A stretch of DNA of 5,189 nt from Pyrinomonadaceae bacterium (GTDB taxonomy: Bacteria > Acidobacteriota > Blastocatellia > Pyrinomonadales > Pyrinomonadaceae): the NCBI GenBank assembly GCA_013812565.1, contig JACCTF010000612.1, positions 1-5,189 on the forward strand, given 5' to 3'. Of this stretch, positions 1 through 5,189 are shown piece after piece. The notes under the pieces are model-generated. The model was not told the DNA's origin and did no database searches. It was given only the letters and a program-made list of their open reading frames with translations. How positions within the stretch are numbered: position 1 is the stretch's first letter; the number at the start of each line of letters is the position of its first letter. The position numbers and the translations under genes are program-made.

Positions 1-182
<182 letters not shown>

Positions 183-923
183 GTGAAGATGAAGCTCGCT
201 CTTTTAGGACATGGCACGATGAATCAACTCGTCGCGGCTCGCGCCCGGGACGAAGAACACGAAGTTGCACTCGTCGTGACATCCAGCACGCCTTCGGCGG
301 ATTCGCCGACTATGCAAGGTAGGATTGATAATTTAACAATACTTCTTCACGGCGTTGATGTGGCAGTGGACTTCTCCGTCGCTGATGCAGTGCTTACAAA
401 CATCACGGCCTGTGCACAGGCAGGCATTCCGCTCGTTGAAGGAACTACGGGCTGGTACGGACAGATCGACGAGGCGCGCAAGATCGTGGATGAGCACGGT
501 GCAGCGCTCGTCTACGGAGCAAACTTCTCCATCGGCGTTAATCTTTTCTACTGCATCGTTGAACGTGCCGCCGAGCTGTTTCAAGGTCTTGATAGTTACG
601 CTGCGTTTATCGAAGAAGCGCATCATGCACGCAAGCGCGATGCGCCTTCGGGGACGGCGCTCCGCCTGCGCGACGTGCTTGCCACACATCTCGCGCATGA
701 CATACCCGTGGCAAGCACACGCGCGGGATTTATTCCCGGCACGCACCGTGTCGGCTTCGACTCCGCCGCCGATCAAATCACTTTGACGCACATCGCACGC
801 ACGCGCGAAGGCTTCGCCGCCGGAGCGCTTCTGGCCGCCAAGTGGATCGTAGACCAGCGCGGTGTGTATGAATTCTCTGAAGCGCTTGATGAAATTTTAC
901 GAGAAAGGATGAAAGAACAATGA
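183..923 (+). CDS. dapB: 4-hydroxy-tetrahydrodipicolinate reductase (DapB), short form
   Basis: Cytoplasmic NAD(P)H-dependent enzyme that reduces the DapA product to tetrahydrodipicolinate in lysine and meso-diaminopimelate synthesis. The 246-residue product has an N-terminal Rossmann motif (LGHGTMN, residues 8-14), the conserved VEGTTGW (85-91), the NFSIGVNLF segment (114-122), and the family signature with catalytic His147/His148 and Lys151 followed by DAPSGTA (153-159), then HIARTREGFAAGA near the C-terminus. It is shorter than the roughly 270-residue E. coli enzyme, with a compact region between the Rossmann turn and the AVDFS strand, as in other short DapB proteins. Asn14 replaces the usual Gly after Met in the nucleotide-binding motif. 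The start is ambiguous: GTG at 183 has GGAG (171-174) 8 nt upstream, while ATG at 189 has AGGA (176-179) 9 nt upstream and gives 244 residues. First gene of the operon; its stop overlaps the dapA start by 4 bp. Family assignment is very secure. Confidence 0.96.
   Translation: MKMKLALLGHGTMNQLVAARARDEEHEVALVVTSSTPSADSPTMQGRIDNLTILLHGVDVAVDFSVADAVLTNITACAQAGIPLVEGTTGWYGQIDEARKIVDEHGAALVYGANFSIGVNLFYCIVERAAELFQGLDSYAAFIEEAHHARKRDAPSGTALRLRDVLATHLAHDIPVASTRAGFIPGTHRVGFDSAADQITLTHIARTREGFAAGALLAAKWIVDQRGVYEFSEALDEILRERMKEQ
904..909 (+). promoter_or_regulatory. Ribosome binding site of dapA
   Basis: AAAGGA lies inside the end of dapB, 10 nt before ATG at 920 and 13 nt before a second ATG at 923. 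The spacing favours 920, which gives an ATGA stop/start overlap typical of translational coupling, but 923 cannot be excluded and changes the protein by only one residue. Confidence 0.6.
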
Positions 924-1864
924 TGTTAGAGCTTGACTGGATACGCGGCTGCGCAACGGCGCTGATTACACCGTTCACCAAAAGCGGAGAGGTCGATGTT
1001 CCTCGCCTGCGTGCGCTCGCCGAACGACAGATCGCCGGTGGCGTCCGGCTGCTCGTTCCGTGCGGCACGACCGGTGAATCCGCAACGATGACCGAGGAAG
1101 AAGACCGGCTAGTCATCAAGATTACGGTTGAGGTTGTACACAGTTCATCAGGAACAAAGAATCCCGCGCGTGTCATCGCGGGAGTCGGCAGCAATTCGAC
1201 TGTGAGCGCGATAGAATATGCGCAGTCCGCACGCGATCTCGGCGCTGATGCCCTGCTGACGGTTGCGCCTTACTACAACAAGCCGACGCAAGATGGTCTC
1301 TTCGCACACTTCCGAGCGATTGCTGAAGCCGTCAGCGATGTGCCCGTCGTGATCTATAACGTACCCGGACGCACGGCTTGCAACATCACTGCCGCGACGA
1401 CGCTGCGGCTCGCACGCGAGGTGGAGAACATCGTCGCGGTCAAGGAAGCGTCCGGCAATATGTCGCAGATCATGGCGATCTTGCACGAGCGCCCCACAGG
1501 TTTCCGCGTCTTGTCGGGTGATGATGCGTTGTGCTTCCCGCTGCTTGCGCTTGGCGCTGATGGAGTGATTTCCGTTGTCTCGAACGAAGCGCCTGATCTG
1601 ATGTCGCAGATGGTCGAGGCAGCGTTTACAGGAGAGTGGGAGATAGCTCGCACGCTGCACTACCGTCTGCTTCCGCTCATGGAAGCAAACTTTATTGAGA
1701 CGAGTCCTGGTCCCGTCAAAGCCGCGCTCGCGTTGATGGGGTTGATTGAAGAAAACTTTCGTTTACCGCTTGTCCCGGTGACGGAGCAGACGCGCACGAC
1801 GATGCGCAACACGCTTGAGAGGATCGGACTTCTACAAGGAACTAAGCATGTCATCGCTGCGTGA
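920..1864 (+). CDS. dapA: 4-hydroxy-tetrahydrodipicolinate synthase (DapA)
   Basis: Cytoplasmic TIM-barrel class I aldolase that condenses pyruvate with L-aspartate-4-semialdehyde, the first committed step of lysine/diaminopimelate synthesis. Of 314 residues, the active-site elements are all present: VPCGTTGES (47-54) with the Thr pair at 50-51, PYYNKP (117-122) with Tyr118/Tyr119, IYNVPGRT (145-152) with the catalytic Tyr146 and substrate-binding Arg151, and the Schiff-base lysine Lys175 in VAVKEASGN (172-180). The GDDAL segment (200-204) follows as expected. It is about 20 residues longer than the E. coli enzyme, mainly from a short N-terminal extension and a C-terminal tail. These residues by themselves do not fully exclude related NAL-family aldolases, but the dapB and dapD neighbours settle the role. 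Feedback inhibition by lysine cannot be judged from sequence here. Its last 17 bases overlap the dapD start. Confidence 0.97.
   Translation: MMLELDWIRGCATALITPFTKSGEVDVPRLRALAERQIAGGVRLLVPCGTTGESATMTEEEDRLVIKITVEVVHSSSGTKNPARVIAGVGSNSTVSAIEYAQSARDLGADALLTVAPYYNKPTQDGLFAHFRAIAEAVSDVPVVIYNVPGRTACNITAATTLRLAREVENIVAVKEASGNMSQIMAILHERPTGFRVLSGDDALCFPLLALGADGVISVVSNEAPDLMSQMVEAAFTGEWEIARTLHYRLLPLMEANFIETSPGPVKAALALMGLIEENFRLPLVPVTEQTRTTMRNTLERIGLLQGTKHVIAA
1836..1840 (+). promoter_or_regulatory. Ribosome binding site that fixes the dapD start
   Basis: AAGGA lies within the 3' end of dapA, 7 nt before ATG at 1848. This is why 1848 is chosen rather than the in-frame upstream ATG at 1815, whose extra 11 residues (starting MRGSDFYK) have no counterpart in the DapD family and derive from dapA coding sequence read in another frame. 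Confidence 0.8.
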
Positions 1865-2696
1865 ACGCATTGAATTTTTAGCCGCGCGAGATAATCAGGA
1901 GTGGTCGGACGAAGATCGCGCGGTGTTCGCGCAGTTCAAACAAGCGCTCAACCGTGGCGAAGTGCGCGCCGCCGAACCGGCTACAAGCGGCGCGTGGCAA
2001 GTCCAATTATGGGTCAAGCGCGGCATCCTGCTTGGCTTCCGCATGGGCATATTGACGGACATGTCTGCGAGTAGCCACGCTCTCAACCAACCGCGATTCT
2101 TTGACAAAGACACGTACCCGTTGCGGACCACGACGCTCGAAGATAACGTTCGCATTGTGCCCGGCGGATCGAGCATACGCGACGGCGCATACGTTGCCCC
2201 TAGTGTGGTTTGCATGCCGCCGATGTACATCAATGTCGGCGCATACGTGGACACGGGAACCATGATCGACAGCCACGCGCTGGTCGGTTCATGCGCGCAG
2301 ATCGGCAAGCGCGTGCACCTCTCAGCGGCGGCGCAGGTTGGCGGCGTGCTCGAACCAGTTGGCGCACTGCCGGTCATCATCGAGGACGATTGTTTAGTCG
2401 GAGGCGGTTGTGGAATCTATGAAGGCACCATTGTGCGCGAGCGTGCGGTGCTCGCCCCCGGCACGATCCTGACCGGCTCAACTTCGGTTTACGATCTCCC
2501 GCGCGGGTTGATTCTTCGACGCACTGCGGATGCTCCGCTTGAGATTCCAGCAGGCGCAGTGGTCGTGCCCGGCTCGCGGGCTGTGGCTACCGAGCAGGGG
2601 CGGGATTGGGGCTTATCGCTATATACGCCGGTGATCGTGAAGTACCGCGATGAACGAACAGACGCCGCGACGCTGCTTGAGGACGCGTTACGGTGA
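1848..2696 (+). CDS. dapD: Tetrahydrodipicolinate N-succinyltransferase (DapD)
   Basis: Transfers succinyl from succinyl-CoA to tetrahydrodipicolinate, committing the cell to the succinylase branch of diaminopimelate synthesis; the family forms cytoplasmic trimers. The 282-residue product has the typical N-terminal helical domain ([12 protein letters not shown] to [15 protein letters not shown], about 4-67), then a left-handed beta-helix built of hexapeptide repeats from about 98 to 245. Strong family signatures are [16 protein letters not shown] (126-141), [14 protein letters not shown] (146-159) and GGVLEP (165-170), with Asp141 and Glu192 (in GIYEGTIV) matching the catalytic acid positions of characterised DapD proteins. 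Length is near the E. coli protein (274). The [12 protein letters not shown] version of the helix differs from the proteobacterial FIGARSEVVEG type and resembles non-proteobacterial forms. It overlaps dapA by 17 bp and the next gene by 4 bp, so the gene is translationally coupled on both sides. Confidence 0.95.
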   Translation: MSSLRERIEFLAARDNQEWSDEDRAVFAQFKQALNRGEVRAAEPATSGAWQVQLWVKRGILLGFRMGILTDMSASSHALNQPRFFDKDTYPLRTTTLEDNVRIVPGGSSIRDGAYVAPSVVCMPPMYINVGAYVDTGTMIDSHALVGSCAQIGKRVHLSAAAQVGGVLEPVGALPVIIEDDCLVGGGCGIYEGTIVRERAVLAPGTILTGSTSVYDLPRGLILRRTADAPLEIPAGAVVVPGSRAVATEQGRDWGLSLYTPVIVKYRDERTDAATLLEDALR

Positions 2697-3901
2697 ATGA
2701 TGTGGTGAATGATGGAGTGAGTGATGTGGTAAGCGAGTTTCAACCCGCACGGCGACTGCGCGGCATTGAGAAGAGCATTATTCGCCAACTGTTCGACCGC
2801 GCCCCGGCAGGCAGCATCAACCTCGGCCTCGGCGAACCGGATCTGCCGACGCCGCAAGTCATCCGTCATGAAGCCGCCCGCGTCGTCACCGAAGAGCAGA
2901 ACGGTTACACCACACACGCCGGGCTTCACATTTTGCGTGAGCGCATCGCGGCTGACTATCCACATCTTAACGCCACACCTGAATCGGTCATCATCACCGC
3001 GGGTTCGCAAGAAGCGTTATACCTTCTGTTGATGACGCTGGTGGACGAAGGCGACGAAGTGTTGTTGCCCGATCCCGGCTTCGTCGCTTATCCGACCATC
3101 GTGCGGATGGCGGGAGGCGTACCCGTCTTTTACAGTCTTCCTGCGGCACACGATTTCGCATTTGACCATGCAGAGTTCCGCCGCCGTCTCAGCCCGCGCA
3201 CCAAGGTTGTTGTTTGCATAAGCCCTTCGAACCCGACTGGCCGCGCGCTCTCAAACAACGATTTGGCAGAGATGGCTGTCGCGCTTCAAGGCAGCGCGGC
3301 ATACGTCATCAGCGACGAGATATACCGCGACATCTATTACGCACCGAACAAACCTTCATCAATTGCGGAGCACCACGAACGCACAATTGTGATCAGCGGT
3401 TTATCAAAGTCGATGAGCATGACGGGTTGGCGCTTAGGGTGGTTATGCGGCGATGAAGCCGTGGTGAGAAGCGCGCTTGTGCTGCACGGGTATGTGACGA
3501 CATGCGCTTCAACCATCTCGCAAAAAGCGGCGCTCGCCGCGTGGACACTGGAAGCCGAACAAGCGCGGCAAGCGATACGCCACACGTTTCGCGAACGCCG
3601 CGATTCGCTGCTCGCACTGCTCGCCAGCGAATTGCAGTTGCATGCTGTCATGCCTGATGGAGCTTTTTACACTATGCTCGACACACGCGATTACGGCGAC
3701 TCGATGATTGTTGCAGAAACCATGTTGCAGCACGGTGTCATCACAGTTCCGGGCCGAGCGTTTGGTGAAGAAGGTGAAGGTTTCTTGCGCCTCTCTTTCT
3801 GCGTTGAGCAGAGCGCGCTCGCCGAAGGTGTGCGCCGCATGGGCGAAGCATTGAAGCAGATGCCAATGATTAACCACAGGGGAGATTTTGTAACTTCCTA
3901 A
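2693..3901 (+). CDS. PLP-dependent class I/II aminotransferase, probable N-succinyl-diaminopimelate aminotransferase (DapC)
   Basis: Fold-type I aminotransferase of 402 residues with the complete active site: [12 protein letters not shown] near the N-terminus (43-54), Asn180 in SPSNPTGR, Asp208 and Tyr211 in [11 protein letters not shown] (binding the cofactor ring), the Schiff-base Lys239 in [15 protein letters not shown], and Arg366 in FLRLSFC for the substrate carboxylate. The lysine motif is of the aspartate/aromatic aminotransferase type and unlike LL-diaminopimelate aminotransferase (DapL). Because dapD lies directly upstream with overlapping stop and start (GTGA), the simplest role is amination of N-succinyl-2-amino-6-ketopimelate with glutamate (DapC). 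That substrate is inferred from context; aspartate aminotransferase supplying the pathway is the main alternative. GTG at 2693 has GAGG (2679-2682) 10 nt upstream; further in-frame GTG codons at 2702, 2705, 2714 and 2720 are possible starts, since the first 20 or so residues ([12 protein letters not shown]) look low-complexity and unlike the family. Last gene of the operon. Confidence 0.9.
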   Translation: MNDVVNDGVSDVVSEFQPARRLRGIEKSIIRQLFDRAPAGSINLGLGEPDLPTPQVIRHEAARVVTEEQNGYTTHAGLHILRERIAADYPHLNATPESVIITAGSQEALYLLLMTLVDEGDEVLLPDPGFVAYPTIVRMAGGVPVFYSLPAAHDFAFDHAEFRRRLSPRTKVVVCISPSNPTGRALSNNDLAEMAVALQGSAAYVISDEIYRDIYYAPNKPSSIAEHHERTIVISGLSKSMSMTGWRLGWLCGDEAVVRSALVLHGYVTTCASTISQKAALAAWTLEAEQARQAIRHTFRERRDSLLALLASELQLHAVMPDGAFYTMLDTRDYGDSMIVAETMLQHGVITVPGRAFGEEGEGFLRLSFCVEQSALAEGVRRMGEALKQMPMINHRGDFVTS

Positions 3902-3919
3902 GCCGTTACAAACATCTTC

Positions 3920-3927
3920 AAATTAAC
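3920..3927. repeat. Left copy of 8-bp direct repeat AAATTAAC (putative target-site duplication)
   Basis: AAATTAAC directly abuts the outer end of the left inverted repeat and recurs exactly at 4019-4026, directly abutting the right inverted repeat. The copies can be read as 9 bp (CAAATTAAC) if the last C of the element is shared. This placement is the usual mark of a transposition event. Confidence 0.75.
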
Positions 3928-4018
3928 GTAATCCCTCAGTTACGTGCGGAAATTCAGTACTGGTGTATTGAAAATAAAGCACTTGCTCGCGTGTCTCCGC
4001 GGATAACTGAGGGATTAC
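3928..4018. mobile_element. MITE-like 91-bp element with terminal inverted repeats
   Basis: The ends are inverted repeats of 23 bp, 3928-3950 and 3996-4018, identical over the outer 15 bp (GTAATCCCTCAGTTA against TAACTGAGGGATTAC) and over the inner 5 bp (GCGGA against TCCGC), with three mismatches between: 20 of 23 paired. The 45-bp interior has no coding capacity and contains the palindrome CAGTACTG (3955-3962). An 8-bp direct repeat flanks the element. Together this is the structure of a non-autonomous insertion mobilised by a transposase elsewhere in the genome. I cannot name the insertion-sequence family: duplications of about 8-9 bp occur in several (for example ISL3, IS256, parts of IS4). 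As RNA it would form a long stem-loop after the dap operon, but no T-run follows either end, so it is not a standard intrinsic terminator. Confidence 0.75.
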
Positions 4019-4026
4019 AAATTAAC
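4019..4026. repeat. Right copy of 8-bp direct repeat AAATTAAC
   Basis: Exact match to 3920-3927, immediately outside the right inverted repeat of the 91-bp element. Removing the element and one copy would leave an uninterrupted CAAATTAACC at the presumed empty site. Confidence 0.75.
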
Positions 4027-4037
4027 CAAAAGTTTCG

Positions 4038-4066
4038 TTGACACTCCACCGGAGTTGGTGTAGAAG
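4038..4066 (+). promoter_or_regulatory. Sigma-70-like promoter for the PEP-CTERM gene
   Basis: A perfect -35 hexamer TTGACA (4038-4043) is followed after 17 bp by TAGAAG (4061-4066), which matches four of six -10 consensus bases. It points toward the gene starting at 4226 and would give a 5' untranslated region of about 150 nt. The spacer contains the inverted repeat ACTCC-ACC-GGAGT (4043-4055), overlapping a second possible pairing CACC/GGTG (4047-4060), so an operator is conceivable. The promoter lies just 11 bp outside the right end of the MITE-like element and its flanking repeat, so it is not carried by the insertion. Confidence 0.45.
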
Positions 4067-4108
4067 TCCGCGCTGAGCTTTTTTATTATTCGCAAATATT
4101 CTAAGCCA

Positions 4109-4139
4109 AGTATTGCAGAGCAAATGCTTGCCCAATACT
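4109..4139 (+). promoter_or_regulatory. Inverted repeat in the 5' untranslated region
   Basis: AGTATTG (4109-4115) and CAATACT (4133-4139) are perfect 7-bp complements around a 17-nt interior that itself contains AGCA/TGCT (4119-4128). No T-run follows, so it is not an obvious terminator. It could be an mRNA structure or a protein-binding site upstream of the PEP-CTERM gene; nothing in the sequence decides which. The remaining bases of the 3902-4225 gap show no further structure I can support. Confidence 0.4.
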
Positions 4140-4205
4140 GCTTTCTTCACGGATCTTCAATGTATTTACCGCGCACTGTGGTGCTGCCCGGTGCCGCTTT
4201 TTCAC

Positions 4206-4211
4206 AAGGAG
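4206..4211 (+). promoter_or_regulatory. Ribosome binding site candidate of the PEP-CTERM gene
   Basis: AAGGAG is a strong Shine-Dalgarno match but lies 14 nt before ATG at 4226, longer than usual. A weaker GAGA (4217-4220) sits 5 nt before that ATG. The signal peptide begins naturally at 4226, which supports this start over the in-frame ATG codons at 4124 and 4160; ATG at 4235 is a close alternative. Confidence 0.5.
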
Positions 4212-4225
4212 CAAACGAGAACATC

Positions 4226-4939
4226 ATGTCCAATATGCGCAAAATCAACCTTACGCTACTAGCTTTCTTTGCTATGCTGTCAACGGCGGCGCAAGCCGAC
4301 CCGGTTGTTAGCTTATACGGGCCAGGCAATCAGGGAATTACTGCCCTCAGCTTCTCATTCAACTCAGCAACAAACACTATTACAATCAATCAGACGGTCG
4401 GCAACACTGGTTCCGGTGTTCTCCAGATCAGCGGCTTGACTGCTAACGTTAACTACACCGTGATTAACCAGATCACAAACAACAGCGGAGTAGCTTTCAA
4501 CAGACTCGCAAATGAACTGCTGGACCCGGCGGGTGACCCTAATGACAGTTTAGATCCACAGCCTTATCCAAGCTTCGTTCCACCAGGATTCACCACGTCG
4601 AACGACTTCGATGGACTCAACTTTGCACAAGGCTCAGGCATCCCTCGCATCTCATCGGTCTTTAGCAGCGTACTCGCAGATGAAGCGAGCAACGCGCGCG
4701 ACTTCCTAGATTTCTTCAATGGGACGGCGGCTAGTGGATCGACATTCAGCGTGCAGTATGGGCTGCGCGATAATGTTGGGACCAACCAACCCTTCTTGTT
4801 ATCCCAGCGGGCGAACACCGCATCCACGCAAGAACCCATTCCCGAACTAGCTACCATGTTGCTACTCGGCACAGGCTTGGCAGGAGTCGGTGCGGCTGTT
4901 CGCAAACGGCGCCAAGCTCGCACGAGCGAAGAAGCTTGA
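4226..4939 (+). CDS. Secreted PEP-CTERM-type protein of unknown function
   Basis: The 237-residue product has a Sec signal peptide: basic start (MSNMRK), hydrophobic core INLTLLAFFAMLST, and probable cleavage after AQA at residue 24. The mature part is rich in Asn, Ser, Thr and Gly with alternating polar/hydrophobic stretches suggesting beta structure, one Pro-rich loop (about 100-121, DPAGDPNDSLDPQPYPSFVPP) and no cysteine. I recognise no enzymatic domain. The C-terminus (about 203-230) has the tripartite sorting signal of PEP-CTERM proteins: a short motif, a hydrophobic helix ATMLLLGTGLAGVGAAV, and a basic cluster RKRRQAR. Such tails are known to be processed by exosortase/archaeosortase-type transpeptidases, in bacteria that also make extracellular polysaccharide. 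Here the motif is PEL (206-208) rather than PEP, with the Glu kept. The start at 4226 was chosen because upstream ATGs put 22-34 residues ahead of the signal peptide. No exosortase gene is in the window. Function beyond export and surface sorting is unknown. Confidence 0.88.
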   Translation: MSNMRKINLTLLAFFAMLSTAAQADPVVSLYGPGNQGITALSFSFNSATNTITINQTVGNTGSGVLQISGLTANVNYTVINQITNNSGVAFNRLANELLDPAGDPNDSLDPQPYPSFVPPGFTTSNDFDGLNFAQGSGIPRISSVFSSVLADEASNARDFLDFFNGTAASGSTFSVQYGLRDNVGTNQPFLLSQRANTASTQEPIPELATMLLLGTGLAGVGAAVRKRRQARTSEEA

Positions 4940-4964
4940 TTTCAATTGCAGCATCCGAACACTC

Positions 4965-5000
4965 AACCATCCGTAATCATAGTGGTGCTTGCGGATGGTT
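4965..5000 (+). terminator. Intrinsic terminator-like hairpin after the PEP-CTERM gene
   Basis: AACCATCCG (4965-4973) pairs perfectly with CGGATGGTT (4992-5000), and the stem extends inward by one G-T and two A-T pairs (to 4976 and 4989), giving 12 bp with a 12-nt loop. The stem runs into TTTCATTTTG, an interrupted T-tract, on the + strand. It starts 25 nt after the stop codon of the PEP-CTERM gene. On the - strand there is no comparable T-run, so it looks directional rather than bidirectional. Confidence 0.7.
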
Positions 5001-5046
5001 TCATTTTGCCGGGGTAACTTCTTGCTTTGCCATAGCCCTATCTCCT

Positions 5047-5060
5047 GCCTTCTGTCTCCC
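5047..5060. repeat. Relic heptamer unit GCCTTCT
   Basis: One exact GCCTTCT (5047-5053), preceded by CCT and followed by a degenerate GTCTCCC (5054-5060), recurs in the spacer between the convergent genes. It matches the unit seen twice at 138-151. Alone a 7-mer would be expected by chance in a window this size, so the value lies in the shared intergenic setting. Confidence 0.4.
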
Positions 5061-5068
5061 TTATTTAT

Positions 5069-5188
5069 TCACCGTACTTGGTACGTGCGACTCGTTCCCT
5101 TGCTTGGCACGGTGACGGTGTAGCGTTTAGCGTTTGGCTCAACCGACAGTTTGACGAACTCGCCTTTACAACTTTCCTCATCGTTGGC
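5069..5188 (-). CDS. 3' end of an unrecognised protein gene (partial)
   Basis: Reading the - strand from the right edge, 39 codons are open and end in TGA at 5071-5069. The peptide begins ANDEESCKGEFVKLSVEPNA and closes with KGTSRTYQVR; its alternation of charged and beta-branched residues (VKLSV, RYTVTV, TYQVR) looks like the final strands of a beta-rich domain. A second - strand frame is also open to the edge, but its translation is Ser/Arg/Thr-rich without such a pattern and its third-position GC is lower. I do not recognise a family. The gene would converge on the PEP-CTERM gene, with the hairpin at 4965-5000 and about 130 bp between stops. Forty open codons can arise by chance, so this is moderate evidence only. 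Confidence 0.45.
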   Translation of the reverse strand, partial: ANDEESCKGEFVKLSVEPNAKRYTVTVPSKGTSRTYQVR

Positions 5189-5189
5189 G

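Noticed and set aside
333..791. 152-codon - strand open frame inside dapB, and similar long - strand frames inside dapA, dapD and the aminotransferase
   Set aside because: They are antisense shadows of strongly supported genes, a common effect of GC-rich codon use; their translations show no coherent domains.
1815..1847. Longer dapD start at ATG 1815
   Set aside because: No ribosome binding site at a good distance, residues unlike the DapD family, and a better supported start at 1848.
3928..4018. Inverted repeat as an intrinsic terminator of the dap operon
   Set aside because: The loop is 45 nt and no T-run follows on either strand; the flanking direct repeats favour an insertion, though it may still affect transcription.
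4062..4084. Intrinsic terminator ending in the TTTTTT run at 4079-4084
   Set aside because: The sequence before the T-run forms at best a four-pair stem including a G-T pair, too weak to call.
4124..4225. Longer PEP-CTERM protein start at ATG 4124 or 4160
   Set aside because: It would place 22-34 residues before a normal signal peptide, and the inverted repeat and ribosome binding site lie in this stretch.
5001..5033. Ten-codon - strand ORF (MAKQEVTPAK) with an upstream AGGAG
   Set aside because: Far too short to support as a gene, abuts the terminator hairpin, and could easily be chance or a truncated relic.

Overview
The window holds a compact lysine/diaminopimelate operon on the + strand, then a separate gene for a secreted PEP-CTERM-type protein, and at the right edge what is probably the 3' end of a gene on the - strand. 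The organism is a bacterium of moderately high GC content. Heptamer repeats of the GCCTTCT/AGTAGGC type in intergenic DNA, a short-form DapB, dapB-dapA-dapD clustered with an aminotransferase, and a PEP-CTERM protein together suggest Acidobacteriota (Blastocatellia-like). That placement is an inference from style and was not tested by a search.

Layout. Positions 1-63 are nine perfect copies of AGTAGGC, cut by the window edge. Positions 64-182 are the leader of the operon; it contains a second, degenerate heptamer array in inverted orientation (132-158) and a possible hairpin over the dapB start. Positions 183-3901 hold dapB, dapA, dapD and a class I/II aminotransferase. Every junction overlaps (4 bp, 17 bp, 4 bp), so the four genes are almost certainly co-transcribed and translationally coupled. 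Positions 3902-4225 are non-coding. They contain a 91-bp element with 23-bp imperfect terminal inverted repeats bounded by an 8-bp direct repeat (a MITE-like insertion), a sigma-70-like promoter and a 5'-UTR inverted repeat. Positions 4226-4939 encode an exported protein with a signal peptide and a C-terminal PEP-CTERM-like sorting signal whose motif reads PEL instead of PEP. A strong hairpin at 4965-5000 probably ends its transcript. Positions 5001-5068 are spacer with one relic heptamer, and 5069-5188 read open on the - strand as the last 39 residues of an unrecognised protein.

How the genes work together. DapA condenses aspartate semialdehyde with pyruvate, DapB reduces the product to tetrahydrodipicolinate, DapD succinylates it, and the aminotransferase is well placed to be the N-succinyl-diaminopimelate aminotransferase (DapC). 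The cluster therefore covers four consecutive steps of the succinylase route to meso-diaminopimelate and lysine. Upstream steps (aspartokinase, aspartate-semialdehyde dehydrogenase) and later steps (DapE, DapF, LysA) are not in the window. The PEP-CTERM gene has its own promoter-like sequence and no evident functional tie to the dap genes.

I saw no undescribed multi-gene system. The most noteworthy items are the MITE-like element, the inverted heptamer arrays in front of the dap operon, and the variant sorting motif.
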